A program made the translations under genes and the position numbers. A stretch of 5,477 nucleotides of DNA from Candidatus Omnitrophota bacterium. GTDB lineage: Bacteria > Omnitrophota > Gorgyraeia > Tantalellales > Tantalellaceae. Positions 1 to 5,477 of the stretch are shown piece after piece. The notes beneath the pieces are model-generated. The model saw nothing but the letters and a program-made list of their open reading frames with translations, did no database searches and was not told the origin of the DNA. The stretch covers positions 1 to 5,477 of the forward strand of contig DAOVKF010000103.1 of NCBI GenBank assembly GCA_030631915.1, given 5' to 3'. How positions within the stretch are numbered: position 1 is the stretch's first letter; each line of letters opens with the position of its first letter.

Positions 1-1
1 G

Positions 2-313
2 GATATCCTCCGGAAGAGGGGCATACATAGCGTTGGAGAGATCGTGGAACCCCGGAAACAGCGGAGCGCGTCGGTTAAAACGGACGACGGGCCTGTCCTC
101 GGGATCATAGAGGATGCCATCCGGAAGAAGGGCGTATTGAATATCACCTACCGGTCGATGTGGAACAGCAAGATCTCCAGTCGCGCCATAAGCCCCAGGG
201 AGATAAGAAAGGGATACGCCACGTTATACGTAATAGCTTATTGTTATCTGAGAAGGGAAGAGCGGAATTTCAGACTGGATTGTATAATTGACGCGTCCGC
301 CGCGCGGTCCTGA
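2..313 (+). CDS. WYL-domain protein, C-terminal part (5' end outside window)
   Basis: This is the end of a protein whose last ~70 residues read as a WYL domain, an SH3-like ligand-binding fold found in transcriptional regulators and attached to some nucleic-acid enzymes. Visible hallmarks, in order, are a short helix (IIEDAIRKKG), the first strand LNITYRS, the R-x-I-x-P element (RAISPRE), and the core TLYVIAYCYLR with LYV in place of W-Y-L. The terminal R-x-F-R-L-D motif follows (RNFRLDCI). The frame stays open to the left edge, so the gene most likely starts upstream and only the C-terminus is seen. A GTG at 44 with GGAG five bases before it is an alternative start, giving a stand-alone 89-residue protein. 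That would be short for the family and I consider it less likely. The N-terminal domain cannot be identified, so regulator versus enzyme cannot be decided. The stop lies 31 bases before hflK on the same strand, so co-transcription is possible. Confidence 0.7.
   Translation, partial: DILRKRGIHSVGEIVEPRKQRSASVKTDDGPVLGIIEDAIRKKGVLNITYRSMWNSKISSRAISPREIRKGYATLYVIAYCYLRREERNFRLDCIIDASAARS
283..288 (+). promoter_or_regulatory. possible -10 box (TATAAT) ahead of hflK
   Basis: A perfect TATAAT hexamer lies inside the last codons of the WYL gene, 56 bases before the hflK start codon. No convincing -35 hexamer is found 16-18 bases upstream (the 17-base position reads GAGCGG). It may be a weak or extended promoter for hflKC, or chance. 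Confidence 0.22.
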
Positions 314-330
314 GACCGGGCCCGGCGGAG

Positions 331-337
331 AAAGGAG
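331..337 (+). promoter_or_regulatory. ribosome binding site of hflK
   Basis: AAAGGAG lies seven bases before the ATG at 345. This is why the start is placed there and not at the TTG at 288, which falls inside the WYL gene and would add 19 non-conserved residues. Confidence 0.8.
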
Positions 338-344
338 ACAGAGC

Positions 345-1352
345 ATGGATGATTTCAGAACTCCTGAGGACCTTTTCAAGGAGGGTGCCAGGAAAATGGA
401 GCAGACGGGGAAAGACATCGCCAGGTATGTCCCGCTGATCGTGTTTCTCATTGTCGTCGTTGCCGTTTTGAAGAGTATGATATACTCGATCGGCCCCGAT
501 GAGGTGGGGGTTATTCAAAGGTTCGGGAAATATGTCCGGACGGCCGAAGCCGGTCTGCACCTGAAAATACCCCTGGGTGTCGAGAAGGTCACACCGGTAA
601 AGGTAAAGAAGATATTCAAGGAAGAGTTCGGTTTCAGGACAGTGTCGGCGGGCGTGAGGACACAGTATTCCCCCAGGCAGTATCATGACGAATCGCTTAT
701 GCTTACGGGAGACCTGAACATCCTGGACGTCCGGTGGATAGTGCAGTTCAAGGTAAAGGATCCGGTAAAACTGCTGTTCGCGACAAGGAATCCGGTGGAT
801 AACGTGCGGGACCTGTCAGAGGTGGTCATGAGCCGTCTTTGCGGTGATTACAGGGTGGACGAGCTGCTGATGACAAAGAGAGAAGAAGTGGACCACATCG
901 CACAGAGTGAATTACAGCACCTTCTCGATAAATACAACACGGGCATCCAGATCGTCACGGTAAAACTGCTGGACGTAAATCCTCCGGATGAGGTAAAACC
1001 GGCGTTTAACGAAGTGAACGAAGCCAAACAGGAACGCGAACGCATGATCAACGAAGCATGGGAAGAATACAACAAGATCATACCGCGGGCAAAAGGAGAG
1101 GCGCAGAGGACCGTCAGCCAGGCGGAGGGCTACGCGCTCGACAAGGTCAACCGCGCCAAGGGCGAAGCCGATAGATTTATAGCTACCTGGCGCGAGTATA
1201 AAAAGGCACCGGCCATCACCAAGAAAAGACTTTATCTGGAAACGATGACAGGCGCGATGTCTAAAGTTGACAGCAAATATATCGTTGATTCGCAGCAGAA
1301 TTCCATATTGCCGCTGATGAATATCGGCAGGGGGGAAGGAGAAGGCAGATGA
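345..1352 (+). CDS. hflK: HflK, SPFH-family subunit of the FtsH-associated membrane complex
   Basis: HflK forms, with HflC, a large inner-membrane assembly. In Escherichia coli it encloses FtsH and modulates that protease's access to membrane substrates. The product has 335 residues, shorter than the ~419 of E. coli because the long Gly/Pro-rich N-terminus is absent. Residues 1-28 are a short hydrophilic N-terminus, about 29-48 a single membrane segment (rich in I, V, L), and about 49-215 the SPFH/prohibitin domain. That domain has the entry motif GPDEVGVIQRFGKY, then LMLTGDLNILDVRW, typical of HflK, and the V-x-L-L-D-V-N-P-P-D-E-V element near 205-217. Residues ~218-280 form a charged, Ala/Glu-rich helix (NEAKQERERMINEA..., with RAKGEAQR and A-x-GEADRF), expected to be coiled coil. 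The RLYLETM motif near 295 also matches HflK. The start is set by the AAAGGAG at 331. The gene overlaps hflC by ATGA, so translational coupling is likely. Confidence 0.93.
   Translation: MDDFRTPEDLFKEGARKMEQTGKDIARYVPLIVFLIVVVAVLKSMIYSIGPDEVGVIQRFGKYVRTAEAGLHLKIPLGVEKVTPVKVKKIFKEEFGFRTVSAGVRTQYSPRQYHDESLMLTGDLNILDVRWIVQFKVKDPVKLLFATRNPVDNVRDLSEVVMSRLCGDYRVDELLMTKREEVDHIAQSELQHLLDKYNTGIQIVTVKLLDVNPPDEVKPAFNEVNEAKQERERMINEAWEEYNKIIPRAKGEAQRTVSQAEGYALDKVNRAKGEADRFIATWREYKKAPAITKKRLYLETMTGAMSKVDSKYIVDSQQNSILPLMNIGRGEGEGR
1336..1341 (+). promoter_or_regulatory. ribosome binding site of hflC, inside the end of hflK
   Basis: AAGGAG lies within the last codons of hflK, seven bases before the hflC ATG at 1349. 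With the ATGA stop/start overlap, this supports coupled translation and balanced synthesis of the two subunits. Confidence 0.8.
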
Positions 1353-2290
1353 AGACTATTATCGGAATGGCCGTGAGTTTGTTTATTGTCGTGATCGTCG
1401 CTTTTGTCACGGGAGCTGTATATTTTGTCACGGAGACGAACCAGGCGGTCATTACGCAGTTCGGCAAACCGGTCGGGGACCCTGTCACGGAAGCGGGGCT
1501 GCATTTCAAAGCGCCGTTTATCCAGCAGGTCCACTATTTTGACAAACGGCTTCTTGACTGGGACGGTGATCCCAACCAGATCCCCACCGGAGACAAGAAA
1601 TACATATGGGTGGATACGACCGCGCGGTGGAAGATCAATGACGCTTTGAAGTTCCTCCAGTCCGTTGGGAACGAAAGAGGAGGGCACGCAAGACTTGATG
1701 ATATCATCAACTCGGCCACAAGAGACGCTGTAACGGGGCATTTGCTGGTCGAGGTCATAAGGAACAGCAATCGTGTTCTTGACACCGTGCAAGATGCGGA
1801 AACGATCTTTCTTGCGGCGGAAGCGCTGGAACACATTAAGAGCGGCAGGCAGGGGCTGGAAGCGCGGATCCTGGAAAAAGCGAGAAAGCTGGTGCCGCAA
1901 TACGGCATCGAGCTGGTGGACGTGCGCGTAAAGCACATCAATTACGTCCAGAACGTGCGGGGAAAGGTCTATGAAAGGATGATCGCCGAAAGGAAGCGCG
2001 CGGCAGAGGAATACCGTTCCGAGGGCAGAGGTAAAAGCGCCGCGATAAAGGGGCGGATGGAAAAAGAGCTGAAATCCATCACGTCAGAAGCGTATAAGCA
2101 AGCGCAGATCCTCAGGGGGGATGCGGATGCGGAGGCGATCACCATATACGCGGGAGCATATAACAACGATCCGGAGTTTTACTCTTTTTTGAAGACTCTG
2201 GAAACATATAAAGACACGGTAGGCGCCGGGACCACAGTGATCCTTACTACGGACAGCGATTATTTCCGTTATCTGAAGAAGATCGATTAG
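1349..2290 (+). CDS. hflC: HflC, SPFH-family partner of HflK
   Basis: HflC is the second subunit of the HflKC complex and assembles alternately with HflK at the membrane around FtsH. The product has 313 residues (E. coli ~334). Residues ~5-27 form one hydrophobic segment, acting as a signal anchor. The SPFH domain follows, opening with TNQAVITQFGKPVG and containing EAGLHFKAPFIQQV. The region 112-125 (ARLDDIINSATRDAV) and the stretch around 185-200 (GIELVDVRVKHINY) are typical of HflC. The family signature is the long charged helix at ~208-262, with MIAERKRAAEEYRSEGRGKS followed by SEAYKQAQILRGDADAEA. It is followed by IYAGAYNNDPEFYSFLKTLE, the characteristic HflC C-terminal motif, and the ORF ends in a short tail. 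The ATG overlaps the hflK stop. The stop lies only 11 bases from the end of a convergent minus-strand gene. No frameshift or missing segment is evident. Confidence 0.94.
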   Translation: MKTIIGMAVSLFIVVIVAFVTGAVYFVTETNQAVITQFGKPVGDPVTEAGLHFKAPFIQQVHYFDKRLLDWDGDPNQIPTGDKKYIWVDTTARWKINDALKFLQSVGNERGGHARLDDIINSATRDAVTGHLLVEVIRNSNRVLDTVQDAETIFLAAEALEHIKSGRQGLEARILEKARKLVPQYGIELVDVRVKHINYVQNVRGKVYERMIAERKRAAEEYRSEGRGKSAAIKGRMEKELKSITSEAYKQAQILRGDADAEAITIYAGAYNNDPEFYSFLKTLETYKDTVGAGTTVILTTDSDYFRYLKKID

Positions 2291-2301
2291 GGGCGGGCAA
2301 G

Positions 2302-2985
2302 TCAGGCCATGTTTACCGGCAGTGTGAAACTGATGGTCGTTCCCCTGCCCGGTTCTGATTCCGCCCGGATCCCGCCTCCGTGTGCTTCTATGATCTTCGC
2401 GGAGATCGCAAGCCCGAGCGCGAGTTCGTTGGTTTTGGCGAACGTGCCTGTTTTTCTGTGCCCGAAATCATGGAACAATACCGGCAGGTCTTGTTTTTTG
2501 ATGCCGCAGCCGGTATCTTTTATCGAAACCCGAACGGTTCCGTCCTTATAACCCGCCGTGATCCCGATGCTTCCTTTTTCGGTAAAATTGACCGCGTTGC
2601 CGGTGATGTTGGTGATGGCCATGGAGATCAAACCCCTGTCAAAGACCATTCTGGGCAGATCGGCGTCAAGCCTGACAGAAAAAGACAGCCCTTTCTGCTC
2701 GGCCAGCGCCCCCATTGTCTTTTGAACGTCTTTCACGATCCCGCTCAGGTCGTTTTCCTCCATATTGAATTTCATGTTTCCGGAAGCAAGTTTTTGGAAC
2801 GTGAAGACATTGTGCACCAGGTTCGTCAGTTTATCGATGTTGCGTTCCGCCATCTGCAGGAAGTATTCCTGTTTTTCATTGAGAGGCCCTGCCATTTTCT
2901 TTGAAACAATGGCGGCGCTTTCTTTAATGACCGCGAGCAATGTTCCCATTCCGTGATGTGTGATGGAAAAAAAATCCAGATTCAT
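2302..2985 (-). CDS. short cytoplasmic histidine-kinase-like protein, degenerate core (possible pseudokinase)
   Basis: The product has 227 residues, with no signal, membrane segment, PAS or HAMP. It is only a HisKA dimerisation/phosphotransfer domain (~1-70) plus a HATPase_c domain (~80-225). It aligns along its full length to residues ~523-748 of the large kinase just upstream, about 48% identical by hand count, so the two are tandem paralogues. The H-box keeps histidine 11, but the following Glu is Gly and the conserved Pro is Leu (HGMGTL against HELRTP). The N-box keeps N126 and N130 but has Asn for Lys at 133. The G1 box is intact (DTGCGI, 157-162). The G2 box is badly altered (NELALGL at 186-192 against GGTGLGL). 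Self-phosphorylation is therefore doubtful. A role as a heterodimer partner or inhibitor of the large kinase is inference. The ATG at 2985 is preferred for its GGGGAG seven bases upstream; a GTG at 3003 would add six residues. Position 19 bases after the upstream stop implies co-transcription. Confidence 0.85.
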   Translation of the reverse strand: MNLDFFSITHHGMGTLLAVIKESAAIVSKKMAGPLNEKQEYFLQMAERNIDKLTNLVHNVFTFQKLASGNMKFNMEENDLSGIVKDVQKTMGALAEQKGLSFSVRLDADLPRMVFDRGLISMAITNITGNAVNFTEKGSIGITAGYKDGTVRVSIKDTGCGIKKQDLPVLFHDFGHRKTGTFAKTNELALGLAISAKIIEAHGGGIRAESEPGRGTTISFTLPVNMA

Positions 2986-2992
2986 GGTTGCG

Positions 2993-2998
2993 CTCCCC
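2993..2998 (-). promoter_or_regulatory. ribosome binding site of the short kinase-like gene
   Basis: On the minus strand GGGGAG precedes the ATG at 2985 by seven bases, in the gap after the large kinase's stop codon. It decides the start in favour of this ATG over the in-frame GTG at 3003, which has no such site. Confidence 0.7.
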
Positions 2999-3004
2999 GG
3001 CACT

Positions 3005-5251
3005 TTATTTTACGGGCAGGGTAAAATGGAACGTCGTCCCTTTTCCGGGCCCTGATTCCGCCCAGATCTTTCCGTCATGCTTTTCGATAAGCTCTTTTGA
3101 AAGCGCGAGCCCAAGCCCTGTCCCGCCCGCTTTACTTTCCTTGATCCCGGCTATTTGTTCAAATCTCTGGAATAATCTCGGCATATCCTCTTTTTTGATC
3201 CCGATCCCGGTATCCTGGACAGAGACAAGAACAACATCATCTTTTTTATTACGGCTCGTGACGATCGTAATACCGCCTTTTTCCGTGAATTTAACGGCAT
3301 TGTCGACGATATTCGTTAATACCTGGATAATTTTGTCCCTGTCAGATGTTATTACGGGCAGGTCTGTATCAAGATTGACGACAAGATCCAGGCCTTTCTC
3401 TCTTGCCAGGGGCGTCATTCCTTTCTGGACCTCCGCGACTATCCTGTTGATATCGTTTTTCCGCATCTGGAACTGCAGTTTGCCGGATTCCAGTTTCTGA
3501 AAATCCAGGACATCATTTATCAGTCTGGCGAGCCTGTCCACGTTTCTTTTCGCGATGTCCAGGAGCTCGTGCTGTTTGGCGGTCAGTGTTCCCGCGATGC
3601 CTTCCAGAACAAGGGCAATGCTTTCCTTGATAGATGTCAGCGGCGTTCTCAGCTCATGAGATACCATGGAAGTAAAGTCTGATTTTATTTGCAAAGCCTT
3701 TGTCAGGCTTTCTTCTGCCTTTTTACGTTCGGTAATGTCCTGACCCTGGGCTATGGTGGCTATGATCGTGGTGCCGTCCCGGTCATAAATGTTCGCGGAG
3801 TTCCAGAGCGCCATCCTGATGTCTCCGTCTGTGCGAAGGATAGGGATCTCCACTGATTCCCAGTACTCGCCGCTCGAGGCATGGACGATCCTGTCCAGTG
3901 TTTGATCCCTGTTTGCTGCGGGCAGCAGCATGTTCAGTTTTTTGCCGATAACCTCGCCGGCCGGGTAGCCGGTAAGATGTTCAAAGGCATGGTTAAACCG
4001 GGTGACCCTGACCTCCGGGTCCCAGACAATAATGGGAGCGTTCGCGTAGTTGAACAGATTTTCCAGATAACTGCTGGTTTCCCGCAGCGTTTCCTCCGTC
4101 TTTTTGCGCTCCACGATCTCTTTACTGAAGTCGTTGATGGAAGTGGTCGTTGTCTTCAGCTTTTCCGTCATATCGTCAAATGCCTTTGCCAGTTGTCCTA
4201 TTTCGTCCTTCGAGTCCGTGCCCACCTTATAATCCAGATCACCGCGGGATATTATCTCCGTTCCTTTACGCAGTTCAAGGATAGGACCGGTGATGGTTCC
4301 CGCGACAAAGCCGCCCAATAACCATCCCCATACCGGGATTACAAGCGCTACCACGACAAAAATATATTTTAACCGGAAGAGAAGAGCGAATGCCTCTTTC
4401 TCGTCGATCTTTGCCACCAGACACCATTGCATCAGGGGTATGCAAGCATACGTTCCCAGAACGCGTACGCCCCTGTAATCGGCATAGATCAAGGGCGTGG
4501 GGTTATATCCTGTCAGGCCTTTTTCCTCGAAGGTTTTCATGCATTGCCGCCTGTTTTCAGAGTCAATTTTTAATTTAAGAGGGGCGTTCTTTATATAACG
4601 CGAGGGTGTTATTAAGTAGCCGTCTTTATTTAGAAGATAGATCTCCCCTGTTTTGTTCCGGCCGCTCCAGTCCGTGCTTATTTTATTTAATATTTCCAGT
4701 CTGATCCTGGCGACGATCACACCCAGCAGTTTTCCCGTGTCACTGTCCGTGACAGGCGCTGACAGGGTCATCGCCTCTTGTCGCAGAGTGCTGGAATAAT
4801 AGGCGTCTTTGAAATAGAGTTCGGATATGGCTTTTAAAAAATACTGATTGGTGGATTGGTCCATGCCGATCTTGCTCATATCGCTTGATGCGGCAACCCT
4901 TCCGTTCACGTCTAAAACAAAAAGTTCACGCATAAAGTCACTGTATTTTTCCGTTTGCCGCAGCCTTTTTATGAGCGTGTCCAACCTATCGTTGTAATCA
5001 GGCTCCTGCTTATCAGCGGATAAAAATTGTTGTATGCACGCACTATGCGATAATTGCGTTATGCAGTTTTTCTGCGTTGTCAGAAATAACTCTATACGCT
5101 GGGCCGTTGAGCGGGCCGTTGTGCTTAAATGGTCATATATGGCTTTTTCCAGGCTGTTCTTGGCCAGTACATAAACGAAGAAAAGCACGACGCCGGTAGT
5201 TATTACGGTTAGAAGGGAAAACAGAAGATTGAGCCTATTCCCGATTTTCAT
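3005..5251 (-). CDS. membrane sensor histidine kinase (Cache-HAMP-PAS-HisKA-HATPase_c)
   Basis: This 748-residue protein is a complete hybrid-free sensor kinase. Membrane segment 1 is at ~8-30 and an extracytoplasmic Cache-type sensor lies between ~34 and 285. The sensor has YYSSTLRQEAMTLSAPV and LLGVIVARI in the first lobe, and GEIYLLNKDGYLITPS and WCLVAKIDEKEAFA in the second. Membrane segment 2 is at ~294-316, HAMP at ~317-370 (ends DEIGQLAKAFDDM), and a PAS domain plus PAC at ~391-510 (WDPEVRVTRFNHAFEHLTGY, ending DITERKKAE). The HisKA domain has the phospho-accepting H532 in SHELRTPL. HATPase_c follows with N-box N647/N651 and K654, G1 DTGIGI (680-685), an F-box at ~694-697, and G2 GGTGLGL (709-715). 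All catalytic motifs are intact, so it should autophosphorylate and act through a response regulator, which is not in the window. The amino-acid-binding R-x-W-Y motif known from some Cache domains is not seen (NQYF stands there), so the ligand is unknown. It is the first gene of a two-gene operon. Confidence 0.93.
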   Translation of the reverse strand: MKIGNRLNLLFSLLTVITTGVVLFFVYVLAKNSLEKAIYDHLSTTARSTAQRIELFLTTQKNCITQLSHSACIQQFLSADKQEPDYNDRLDTLIKRLRQTEKYSDFMRELFVLDVNGRVAASSDMSKIGMDQSTNQYFLKAISELYFKDAYYSSTLRQEAMTLSAPVTDSDTGKLLGVIVARIRLEILNKISTDWSGRNKTGEIYLLNKDGYLITPSRYIKNAPLKLKIDSENRRQCMKTFEEKGLTGYNPTPLIYADYRGVRVLGTYACIPLMQWCLVAKIDEKEAFALLFRLKYIFVVVALVIPVWGWLLGGFVAGTITGPILELRKGTEIISRGDLDYKVGTDSKDEIGQLAKAFDDMTEKLKTTTTSINDFSKEIVERKKTEETLRETSSYLENLFNYANAPIIVWDPEVRVTRFNHAFEHLTGYPAGEVIGKKLNMLLPAANRDQTLDRIVHASSGEYWESVEIPILRTDGDIRMALWNSANIYDRDGTTIIATIAQGQDITERKKAEESLTKALQIKSDFTSMVSHELRTPLTSIKESIALVLEGIAGTLTAKQHELLDIAKRNVDRLARLINDVLDFQKLESGKLQFQMRKNDINRIVAEVQKGMTPLAREKGLDLVVNLDTDLPVITSDRDKIIQVLTNIVDNAVKFTEKGGITIVTSRNKKDDVVLVSVQDTGIGIKKEDMPRLFQRFEQIAGIKESKAGGTGLGLALSKELIEKHDGKIWAESGPGKGTTFHFTLPVK

Positions 5252-5258
5252 GGGATAA

Positions 5259-5265
5259 CCTTTTT
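5259..5265 (-). promoter_or_regulatory. ribosome binding site of the large kinase
   Basis: On the minus strand AAAAAGG stands seven bases before the ATG at 5251. It is a partial Shine-Dalgarno match, but its spacing equals that of the other three genes, and the first codons lead directly into a membrane segment. Confidence 0.55.
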
Positions 5266-5279
5266 ATGTTGCCGCGATA

Positions 5280-5312
5280 CCGGGATCAGGACCGGCATAA
5301 GCAGTATCCCGG
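5280..5312 (-). repeat. inverted repeat in the kinase leader (possible hairpin)
   Basis: CCGGGAT at 5280-5286 pairs perfectly with ATCCCGG at 5306-5312, leaving a 19-base loop. It lies between the predicted transcription start and the ribosome binding site, so it could fold in the mRNA leader or serve as a DNA-binding site. No T-tract follows, so it does not look like a terminator. Confidence 0.4.
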
Positions 5313-5343
5313 ATTGACCGAAAGACAGGCGATCAATATCTTC

Positions 5344-5372
5344 ATCTTAATATTTTTCCCACCAGGTGTCCA
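5344..5372 (-). promoter_or_regulatory. sigma-70-type promoter of the two-kinase operon
   Basis: On the minus strand TGGACA (5372-5367, five of six matches to TTGACA) and TAAGAT (5349-5344, four of six to TATAAT) are separated by exactly 17 bases, with an A/T-rich end to the spacer. The start of transcription would be near 5337, giving a leader of about 86 bases. A competing pair lies just upstream: a perfect TTGACA at 5398-5393 with TATGCT at 5377-5372, but its spacer is only 15 bases. Confidence 0.5.
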
Positions 5373-5434
5373 GCATATTCTCTTGAAAGTAGTGTCAAGA
5401 ATTATGGGCACTTTGATATTCAGGTTCTTTGATC

Positions 5435-5454
5435 TCTTCCCCCATGGGGGAAGA
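5435..5454. repeat. perfect 20-bp palindrome
   Basis: TCTTCCCCCA followed by its exact reverse complement TGGGGGAAGA, with no central gap. It lies about 60-80 bases upstream of the predicted kinase promoter. It could be a regulator's operator or one unit of a dispersed repeat. Neither strand has a T-run directly after it, so a simple terminator is unlikely. Two direct copies of CTTTGAT (5411-5417 and 5427-5433) stand beside it. Confidence 0.5.
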
Positions 5455-5477
5455 CGGCGTCCCTTTTGGTTGCTTTA

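Larger units (their letters stand above)
5252..5477. other. non-coding region upstream of the kinase operon
   Basis: These 226 bases contain no credible open reading frame on either strand. The part next to the gene holds the leader inverted repeat and the predicted promoter. The outer part holds the CTTTGAT direct repeats, the 20-bp palindrome and, after it, GACGGCGTC followed by CCTTTT. An upstream gene, if any, lies beyond the window. Confidence 0.7.

Noticed and set aside
288..344. Longer hflK starting at TTG 288, giving 354 residues
   Set aside because: It would overlap the WYL gene and add a Pro/Gly/Arg-rich stretch unlike HflK. The ATG at 345 has a strong AAAGGAG at ideal distance.
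1232..1936. 234-residue minus-strand open frame across the hflK/hflC junction
   Set aside because: It is antisense to two well-conserved genes, has low-complexity His/Arg/Ser-rich content and shows no recognisable domain.
2380..2904. 174-residue plus-strand open frame opposite the short kinase-like gene
   Set aside because: It is a shadow of the real minus-strand frame. The protein shows no family features and no ribosome binding site was noted.
2986..3003. GTG at 3003 as the start of the short kinase-like gene
   Set aside because: No ribosome binding site precedes it, it lies one base from the upstream stop codon, and the added six residues have no counterpart. The ATG at 2985 has GGGGAG seven bases away.
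5286..5345. 19-codon minus-strand mini-ORF (starts MKILIACL) in the kinase leader
   Set aside because: Its ATG overlaps the predicted -10 box, so it would lie upstream of the transcription start, and it has no good ribosome binding site. Probably chance.
5435..5470. Palindrome plus the following CCTTTT as an intrinsic terminator on the plus strand
   Set aside because: The T-run is only four bases and begins about nine bases after the stem. No plus-strand gene ends nearby.
1..5477. CRISPR array, tRNA, transposase or attachment site
   Set aside because: No regularly spaced repeats, tRNA-like cloverleaf, transposase motif or paired terminal repeats were found on reading through either strand.

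Overview
The window looks like ordinary chromosomal DNA from a Gram-negative-type bacterium of moderate GC content. There is no plasmid, phage, insertion-sequence or CRISPR signature. An uncultured lineage in or near Omnitrophota/PVC is a guess from overall style: compact hflKC genes, a WYL protein next door, and Cache-HAMP-PAS kinases. No marker gene here fixes the taxonomy.

Layout. On the + strand, positions 2-313 are the C-terminal end of a WYL-domain protein whose beginning lies outside the window. After 31 bases come hflK (345-1352) and hflC (1349-2290), which overlap by the four bases ATGA. Together they encode the two SPFH/prohibitin-family subunits of the membrane complex that sits on the FtsH protease. 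ftsH is not in the window. Only 11 bases after hflC, two genes converge from the minus strand. Transcribed first is a 748-residue membrane sensor histidine kinase (3005-5251: Cache sensor, HAMP, PAS, HisKA, HATPase). It is followed by a 227-residue cytoplasmic protein (2302-2985) that consists only of a HisKA-HATPase core. The right end (5252-5477) is non-coding. It holds a plausible sigma-70-type promoter for the kinase pair, an inverted repeat in the leader, and a perfect 20-bp palindrome at the far right.

The most interesting point is the small second kinase. Its whole length aligns without large gaps to the catalytic core of its big neighbour (about 48% identity by hand count), so it looks like an old tandem duplication of just the core. 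Several catalytic positions have changed: H-E-L-R-T-P became H-G-M-G-T-L, and G-G-T-G-L-G-L became N-E-L-A-L-G-L. It keeps the phospho-acceptor-position histidine, the N-box asparagines and the DTGxG box. This suggests a co-transcribed pseudokinase or regulatory partner of the full-length kinase. No response regulator is present, so the output of the pair is unknown.

The four complete genes each have a recognisable Shine-Dalgarno sequence seven bases from the chosen start, which makes the start calls fairly secure.
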